DNA from: Nocardiopsis alba DSM 43377
GTDB lineage: Bacteria > Actinomycetota > Actinomycetes > Streptosporangiales > Streptosporangiaceae
Direction of reading: 5' to 3'
Assembly (NCBI RefSeq): GCF_000341225.1
Contig: NZ_ANAC01000012.1
Coordinates: 62,001-126,000 of the forward strand
DNA length: 64,000 bases
Position numbers and translations under genes: made by a program. Under the pieces are notes generated by a model. The model saw nothing but the letters and a program-made list of their open reading frames with translations. It searched no databases and was not told where the DNA came from. This document shows, in pieces, positions 58,964 through 64,000 of the stretch. Every line of letters begins with the position of its first letter. Within the stretch, counting starts at the first letter, position 1.

Positions 58964-61258
58964 TCACCCCTGCGGTCCCGTCATGGACAGATGGGCGCGC
59001 AGGGCGTGCGCGGTCGCGCTTCCGCCCTCACGGGCCAGACGCTCCGGCGTCCCCTCGAACACCACCCGACCTCCCTCATGGCCGGCCCCGGGCCCCAGGT
59101 CCACGACGTGATCGGCGGCGGCCACCACGTCCATGCGGTGTTCGACCACCACCACGGTCGCCCCCTCGTCCACCATGCGATGGAACAGCGCCACCAGCCC
59201 GGCGACGTCCCCGCCGTGCAGACCGCTCGTGGGTTCGTCCAGCACGTACAGGCGTGCCGGAGCGGCGAGCTCCCGGGCCAAGGCGAGCCGTTGACGTTCT
59301 CCGCCGGAGAGCGTGTCCAGGGAACGGCCCAGCGGCAGATACCCCAGCCCGACCCGATCCAGCCGTTCCAACGCCCCCGTGACCTCGACCCCGGCCACAC
59401 CATCGAAGAACGCCCGCGCCCGGGCGGCCGACATCGCCGACACGTCGGCGACGCTGTGCCCCGCCAGGGTGTAGGACAGGGCGCGCCGGTTGAAACGCAA
59501 CCCGTCGCAGTCCTCGCAGACGGTCTCCACCTCCTCCAGGAAGGCGAGGTCGGTGATGATCACGCCGCGCCCACGGCAGGTCGGGCAGGCCCCGGTGGAG
59601 TTGGCGCTGAACCATCCCGGTGCCACCCCGTGCGCGCGGGCGAACGCCCCCCGCACCGCGTTCTGGATCCCCAACGCCGTGATCAGGGTGGATCGCGGAC
59701 CTCCGCGCAGTGGCCCCTGGTCGAGCACCACCGCGTCCGGGCGGACCCGGGGCAGCTCTCCGTGCACCAGCGAACTCTTGCCCGACCCCGCCACACCGGT
59801 GACCACGGTCAGCACTCCGGTGGGCAGGGACACGTCGATCCCGCGCAGGTTGTGCAGCCGCGCGTCGCGGATCTCCACGTGGCCGTCGGGCGTCCGCGGC
59901 TCTTCGCGCAGCCGTCGTTCCGCGCGCAGGAGGCGTCCCGTGGGGGTGTCGGCCTGGCGCAACCCCTTCACCGACCCCTGGTACACGATCCGTCCGCCCG
60001 CGCTCCCCGCGCCCGGCCCCAGGTCCACGACGTGGTCGGCGGCGGCGATCATGGTCGGATCGTGCTCCACCACCAGCACCGTGTTGCCCTCGTCCCGCAG
60101 CCGGGTGAGCAGCGAGATGAGCCGACGCACGTCCGAGGGGTGCAGCCCCGCGCCGGGCTCGTCGAGCACGTAGGTCAGCCCGGTGAGCGATCCGCCCAGA
60201 TGCCGGACGAGACGGACCCGCTGGGCCTCGCCACCGGACAGGGTCGAGGAGACCCGGTCCAGGGAGAGGTAGCCCAGCCCCACCTCCTCCAGACCGCGCA
60301 GCCGCTCCGCCAGCGCGGCCGTCACCGGGGCGACCCGGGGGTCGTCGATCCCGGCCACCACCCCGGCGAGCTCGACGATCGGCATCGCGCACAGGTCGGC
60401 GATGTTGTACCGGCCGATCCGGCACTCCAACGCCGCCCGGTTCAACCGGGCGCCCCCGCACAGGTCGCAGATGCCCCGTCGCACCACCCGCTCCAGGTCG
60501 GCCCGGTCGCGTTCGTTCGGCCGTTCGGTGTCCAGCAGGCTCCGGGTGATCCGGGGTACGACCCCCTCGAACACCCCGGTGACGGGGAACTCCGGGTCCG
60601 GGTCGGGCGGGCGCAGGTTCTCGGCGTGCAACAGCAGATCCCTCTGCTCGGGGGTGTAGGAGCCCACGGGCGCGGAGCGGTCGAACAGTCCCGAGTGCAC
60701 GTAGCGCTTCCAACGCCAGGTGCCGGGGGCGAAGGCGCGCAGGCGGATCGCGCCCTCGTCCAGGGACAGCGCCGGGTCCAACAGCTCGTCGGTGTCGATG
60801 CGCCGGGTGGTGCCCAGGCCCTCGCACCCCGGGCACATCCCGCTCGGGTCGTTGAACGAGAATGCCGGCGAGTACCCGGCGGCGGGGGTCCCGATCCGGG
60901 AGAACAGCAAGCGCATCGGCGCGGCCAGGTCGGTGGCGGTCCCCACCGTCGAACGCGCGTTGCCGCCGAACCGGCGCTGATCCACGGCCAGGGTCACCGT
61001 CAGTCGGGAGATCCGGTCGACGTCGGGGGTGCGCGGCCGGGCCAGCCTGCTCCGGGCGAAGCTGTCGTGGGTCTCGTCGAGCCGGCGTCGCGACTCGGCC
61101 GCGATCGTGTCGTACACCAGGGAGGACTTGCCCGAGCCGGACACCCCGGTGAACACGATGAGCCGTTCGCGGGGCAGGGTCACGTCGACGTCCCACAGAT
61201 TGTTCTCGCGAGCGCCGACCACGGTGATCCCCGGGCGGTCGAGGTCTGGAGTGTTCAT
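58964..61258 (-). CDS. UvrA-like ABC ATPase (short, drug-resistance/UvrA2 type)
   Basis: The 764-residue protein has two UvrA-type ABC modules: Walker A GVSGSGKSSL and GVAGSGKSSL, signatures LSGGEAQRVRL and LSGGERQRLAL, and four CxxC zinc half-sites (CPGCEG, CDLCGG, CPTCRG, CEDCDG). It is about 190 residues shorter than housekeeping UvrA, consistent with loss of UvrB-binding or insertion domains, as in UvrA2 and DrrC-like proteins that protect DNA against intercalating drugs. It is divergent from a WYL regulator over a 23-bp palindrome. Confidence 0.9.
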   Translation of the reverse strand: MNTPDLDRPGITVVGARENNLWDVDVTLPRERLIVFTGVSGSGKSSLVYDTIAAESRRRLDETHDSFARSRLARPRTPDVDRISRLTVTLAVDQRRFGGNARSTVGTATDLAAPMRLLFSRIGTPAAGYSPAFSFNDPSGMCPGCEGLGTTRRIDTDELLDPALSLDEGAIRLRAFAPGTWRWKRYVHSGLFDRSAPVGSYTPEQRDLLLHAENLRPPDPDPEFPVTGVFEGVVPRITRSLLDTERPNERDRADLERVVRRGICDLCGGARLNRAALECRIGRYNIADLCAMPIVELAGVVAGIDDPRVAPVTAALAERLRGLEEVGLGYLSLDRVSSTLSGGEAQRVRLVRHLGGSLTGLTYVLDEPGAGLHPSDVRRLISLLTRLRDEGNTVLVVEHDPTMIAAADHVVDLGPGAGSAGGRIVYQGSVKGLRQADTPTGRLLRAERRLREEPRTPDGHVEIRDARLHNLRGIDVSLPTGVLTVVTGVAGSGKSSLVHGELPRVRPDAVVLDQGPLRGGPRSTLITALGIQNAVRGAFARAHGVAPGWFSANSTGACPTCRGRGVIITDLAFLEEVETVCEDCDGLRFNRRALSYTLAGHSVADVSAMSAARARAFFDGVAGVEVTGALERLDRVGLGYLPLGRSLDTLSGGERQRLALARELAAPARLYVLDEPTSGLHGGDVAGLVALFHRMVDEGATVVVVEHRMDVVAAADHVVDLGPGAGHEGGRVVFEGTPERLAREGGSATAHALRAHLSMTGPQG

Positions 61259-61277
61259 GTCGCCACGCTAGGAAAGG

Positions 61278-61300
61278 TTGTGGTCGGAATCCGGCCACAA
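61278..61300. promoter_or_regulatory. 23-bp palindrome between UvrA-like and WYL genes
   Basis: TTGTGGTCGGA ... TCCGGCCACAA is an inverted repeat with 11-bp arms and one mismatch, in the 61-bp divergent gap. It is well placed to regulate both genes, most likely through the WYL protein. Confidence 0.7.
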
Positions 61301-61319
61301 TTCGAGGAGAATGTCGACC

Positions 61320-62426
61320 ATGGCCGACACCGGACGGCGGATGCTCCGCCTGCTCTCGCTCCTCCAGAACGGCCGTTCCTGGTCGGGGGCGGCCCTGGCC
61401 GAGGCCCTGGACACCAGCCCGCGCTCCCTGCGCCGTGACATCGACCGCCTGCGCGAGCTCGGCTATCCGGTGGAGAGTCTGCGCGGCCCCGGCGGCCACT
61501 ACCGTCTGGTGGCGGGCAACGCCGTTCCGCCGCTGATGTTCGAGGACGACGAGGTCGTCACCGTCGCCCTGGGGCTGCGTATGGTGGCCGGCGGGCTCAG
61601 CGGGGTCGAGGACGTGGAGGAGGGGGCCGAGCGTGCCCTGGGCAAGATCGAACGGGTTCTGCCCTCACGGCTGTCCCGACGCGCCGCCTCCCTGTCGGCG
61701 GCGGTGGACCCGGGGCGGAGGGTCTGGCCCGGGCCCTCGGCCGACCTGGTCACGACCCTGGGCGAGGCGGTGGCCGCCGGGCATCGGGTGCGGCTGCTCC
61801 ACCGGGGCCGCGACGGGGCCGAACGACGACGTCGGGTCGACCCCTACCGGCTGATCCTGCTCCGGCGGCGCTGGTACCTGTTCGGCTGGGACCACGAACG
61901 CGAGGACTGGCGGTCCTTCCGGCTGGACCGGATCGTCGAGGCGACCCCCACCCACGCCCCCTACACCCGCAGGGAGCCGCCGGCCCGGGACCTGGCCGAC
62001 CACCTGGAGCGCCGGTTCGGTCGCGCGGAGGAGCGGCACACCGTGACCGTGCTCTTCCACGCCTCGGCCGGCGAGGTGGCCGCGCGGCTGGTGCGGGTGG
62101 ACGGGACCCTGGAGCCGGTCGGGGCGGACCGGGCCCGTTACACGGCCCGGGTCGACTCCCACGAGTGGATGGCGATGGTGCTGGCCCTGACCGGTCTGGA
62201 CTTCACGGTGGAGGGGCCCGAGGGGTTCGTCGACCGTATCGCGGAGCTCTCCGCCCGTCTGGCCCGCGCGGTCACCCCGGAGGAAGCAGATGGAGGATCT
62301 CCGTCCGATGGCGGTCCACCGCCTCCCGGGAGTACAGCAGCGGAAAGTACGCGTCCCGGGCCCACCGGTCGGTCAGGTCGTCGTAGTGCGGGCTCCGAGG
62401 GTCCCCGCTCTGCCCCGGGGCGTTGA
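61320..62426 (+). CDS. WYL-domain transcriptional regulator (YafY-type)
   Basis: The 368-residue protein has an N-terminal HTH_11 winged helix (MLRLLSLLQNGRSWSGAALAEAL then SPRSLRRDIDRLRELGYPVE), a WYL domain near residues 140-220 (YRLILLRRRWYLFGWD, here RRWYLF as the WYL-like core) and a C-terminal WCX domain. The last 50 residues (from about 318) are Gly/Pro/Ser-rich and read antisense to the acylase gene. ATG at 61320 chosen; the ATG at 61311 sits too close to GAGGAG. Probably controls the divergent UvrA-like gene. Confidence 0.9.
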   Translation: MADTGRRMLRLLSLLQNGRSWSGAALAEALDTSPRSLRRDIDRLRELGYPVESLRGPGGHYRLVAGNAVPPLMFEDDEVVTVALGLRMVAGGLSGVEDVEEGAERALGKIERVLPSRLSRRAASLSAAVDPGRRVWPGPSADLVTTLGEAVAAGHRVRLLHRGRDGAERRRRVDPYRLILLRRRWYLFGWDHEREDWRSFRLDRIVEATPTHAPYTRREPPARDLADHLERRFGRAEERHTVTVLFHASAGEVAARLVRVDGTLEPVGADRARYTARVDSHEWMAMVLALTGLDFTVEGPEGFVDRIAELSARLARAVTPEEADGGSPSDGGPPPPGSTAAESTRPGPTGRSGRRSAGSEGPRSAPGR

Positions 62427-64000
62427 TCGCCACCGAATGATCCCAGCCGCCCACGTCGATCACGATCCGGAAGGAGGCGCCGTGGTACTGGCGCCCCGAG
62501 GAGTCGTAGGCGGTCAGGTTCACGGTGTCGGCGCCGCCCGGGCGGGGGACCCGGCGTCCGAACGCCCAGGCCGGCGGGTCCTCGGCCCGGGCGAGAGGAT
62601 GATCGAGCCGGGCGAAGTGGTGCTCTCCCCAGTTCCACGCCGGCCCGAGAGGCCCCGAGCGGTCGACCAGGTCCCGGTGGGCCAGGGCCAGGGAACGCGC
62701 CACCGGGCCGATCTCGCCGCTCTCGACCGCCTCCTCCAACAGGTTCAGGCCGATCCGGGGGTCGAGCGCCGTGTCCCGACCGGGGGAGACGCCGCGGACG
62801 GCCTCCTCGACCCGGTCGGCTCCGACCAGGGGGAGGAGTCGTTCCCTCAGCAGGGCGGGCAGGAGGCGGTGGCGGAACCAGTGCTCGAACAAGGTCGGCT
62901 GGGGGAGGTCGACGGCCATGGAGCCGTCCCAGCCGCGCAGGAGCCGCCAGGCCCGCCGGGTGTCCGGCCCGGCCGATGCGAGGGCGTCGGAGTGGCGGCC
63001 CAGCGAGGCCAGGGCCGCGCGCGCGACCGGGCTCACCACGTCGGACTGGAGCCGGCAGACGTCCTCGACCGTCCATCCGGTCCGTGAGGACAGCTCCTCG
63101 GCGATGCGCTCGTAGCGGGTGGGCGGGGCCCAGTCGCGGGTGACGGTGAACGGCGTCCACGCCCGGGCTCGACCGAGGTTGTTCTCGTTGGCCGAGGCGA
63201 ACCACCCCGAGGCGGGACGGCGCGCGGTCGGCAGGTCCGATCCGGAGCGCGATCCCGCCCACTCGTGGCCGCCGTCGCCGGGGACCGGCATGGAGCCGTC
63301 GCCTCGGGTACGGACCGGCACCCGTCCGGCGGCGATCCAGCCGAAGTCACCCTCGGTGTCGGCATAGACCTGGTTCTCCCCGGGCGTGCCCCACACCCGC
63401 AGGGCCTCGCGGAACCCTCGACCGTCGCGGGCCCGCATGTACCGGACCGAGCCCAGGTAAGGGGCCATGCCGTGGTCGAGCCAGGCGGCGCGTACGACCA
63501 CGGCGGCGCGGCGTTCGAGATCGGTGTACACCACGGGTCCGTAGAGGCTGAAGACCAGCTCGGCCTCGTGGGCGGGGCCGCCCCGGACCGGGATCCGTTC
63601 GGTCGTCCTCTCGAAGGGGCGCCAAGAGCCGTGGTGGCGGTAGAGCCCGGGATCGTCGGGGTGGAGCTCGTGGACGTACAGGTCCTCCTGATCGATCGGG
63701 AAGATGGTCAGCCCGAAGGCCACGTGACCGTTGTGGCCGATGGACACCCCCGGCAGCGCCGGTTCGCCCGCGCCGATCACGTCGAACTCCGGGCAGCTCA
63801 GATGGGTGATGTGGCGCAGGGCCGGGGCACCGACGGTCCGGTGCGGGTCGTTGGCCAGGAGAGGGCGCCCAGTGGCGGTGCGTTCGCCCGAGATCACCCA
63901 GTTGTTGCTGCCGTCGGGTTCGAGCGGCGCGGGGCGGGGCCGGGCGCCGGACAGGTCGACGGGAGCGCAGGCCAGGCGGTACACGTCCAGGACCTCGGGC
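62272..64000 (-). CDS. Penicillin acylase family protein, beta chain (5' end outside window)
   Basis: The visible 576 residues contain the beta-chain start of a penicillin/AHL acylase-type Ntn hydrolase. The catalytic serine is in DGSNNWVISGERT near the right window edge, followed by PLLANDPHRTVG, the oxyanion-hole region and ENNLGRARAW. The alpha chain and signal peptide must lie beyond 64000. Mature enzymes arise by autocleavage before the Ser and hydrolyse beta-lactam side chains, acyl-homoserine lactones or lipopeptide acyl groups, normally outside the cytoplasmic membrane. Its last 155 bases overlap the convergent WYL gene. Confidence 0.9.
   Translation of the reverse strand, partial: PEVLDVYRLACAPVDLSGARPRPAPLEPDGSNNWVISGERTATGRPLLANDPHRTVGAPALRHITHLSCPEFDVIGAGEPALPGVSIGHNGHVAFGLTIFPIDQEDLYVHELHPDDPGLYRHHGSWRPFERTTERIPVRGGPAHEAELVFSLYGPVVYTDLERRAAVVVRAAWLDHGMAPYLGSVRYMRARDGRGFREALRVWGTPGENQVYADTEGDFGWIAAGRVPVRTRGDGSMPVPGDGGHEWAGSRSGSDLPTARRPASGWFASANENNLGRARAWTPFTVTRDWAPPTRYERIAEELSSRTGWTVEDVCRLQSDVVSPVARAALASLGRHSDALASAGPDTRRAWRLLRGWDGSMAVDLPQPTLFEHWFRHRLLPALLRERLLPLVGADRVEEAVRGVSPGRDTALDPRIGLNLLEEAVESGEIGPVARSLALAHRDLVDRSGPLGPAWNWGEHHFARLDHPLARAEDPPAWAFGRRVPRPGGADTVNLTAYDSSGRQYHGASFRIVIDVGGWDHSVAINAPGQSGDPRSPHYDDLTDRWARDAYFPLLYSREAVDRHRTEILHLLPPG

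Noticed and set aside
1-64000. tRNA or rRNA genes, CRISPR arrays, IS elements, attachment sites or prophage genes
   Set aside because: No cloverleaf with a T-loop consensus, no regularly spaced repeats, and no transposase, integrase or phage structural gene was seen.

Overview
The window is very GC-rich and densely coded. It has many GTG and TTG starts, strong third-position GC bias, short overlaps between co-directional genes, a mycothiol-type DinB protein, a PF04672-type methyltransferase, a WYL regulator and a sco/PCu(A)C/Dyp copper cluster. All of this points to a filamentous actinomycete. A Nocardiopsis-like genus is my guess, but no marker in the window fixes it. I see no tRNA, rRNA, CRISPR array, IS element or phage gene, so this looks like chromosomal accessory/arm-type DNA rich in transporters, regulators and small catabolic modules.

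Layout. 1-9.3 kb: the start of a biotin-dependent carboxylase; a TetR/MmpL pair with tandem operators; a MarR gene divergent from a formamide module (cytosolic amide-binding sensor, FmdB, FmdA); and a GNAT/TetR pair. 9.4-13.3 kb: an NB-ARC/TPR STAND ATPase convergent with a GT-B-fold, TagF-like protein. 13.4-17.2 kb: an amidohydrolase, an RpiR regulator and a sodium:solute symporter linked by two copies of one 20-bp operator. 17.4-26.3 kb: small membrane genes, a frameshifted glycoside hydrolase with MarR, an ABC-F protein behind a seven-codon leader peptide and attenuator-like hairpins, two convergent orphan immunity-type genes (double Imm49; Imm5-like), and an MFS exporter.

26.6-31.3 kb holds putrescine oxidation: aminobutyraldehyde dehydrogenase, TetR and putrescine-oxidase-like flavoenzyme, with both enzyme promoters carrying the same operator over the -10 box. 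31.4-38.9 kb is a six-gene C45 acyltransferase/peptidase plus oligopeptide ABC operon, divergent from a second RpiR regulator. Cupin and creatininase-family genes follow.

40-50 kb is the most unusual region. One translationally coupled run contains GTP cyclohydrolase II, a CDP-alcohol phosphatidyltransferase, a BchC-like dehydrogenase, a 6-pyruvoyl-tetrahydropterin-synthase homologue lacking its catalytic residues, and a GT4 glycosyltransferase. It is followed, beyond a block bounded by terminators, by a methyltransferase and an LPG-synthase/AglD-type membrane protein. I infer a lipid-linked, glycosylated pathway starting from GTP that I cannot match to a described product.

50-58 kb contains unknown proteins and a copper-handling cluster (polytopic protein, ECF sigma factor, Sco, Dyp peroxidase, PCu(A)C, PepSY). 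The window ends with an NmrA-like protein, a UvrA-like ABC ATPase divergent from a WYL regulator over a palindrome, and the 3' part of a penicillin-acylase-family gene that overlaps the WYL gene tail to tail.
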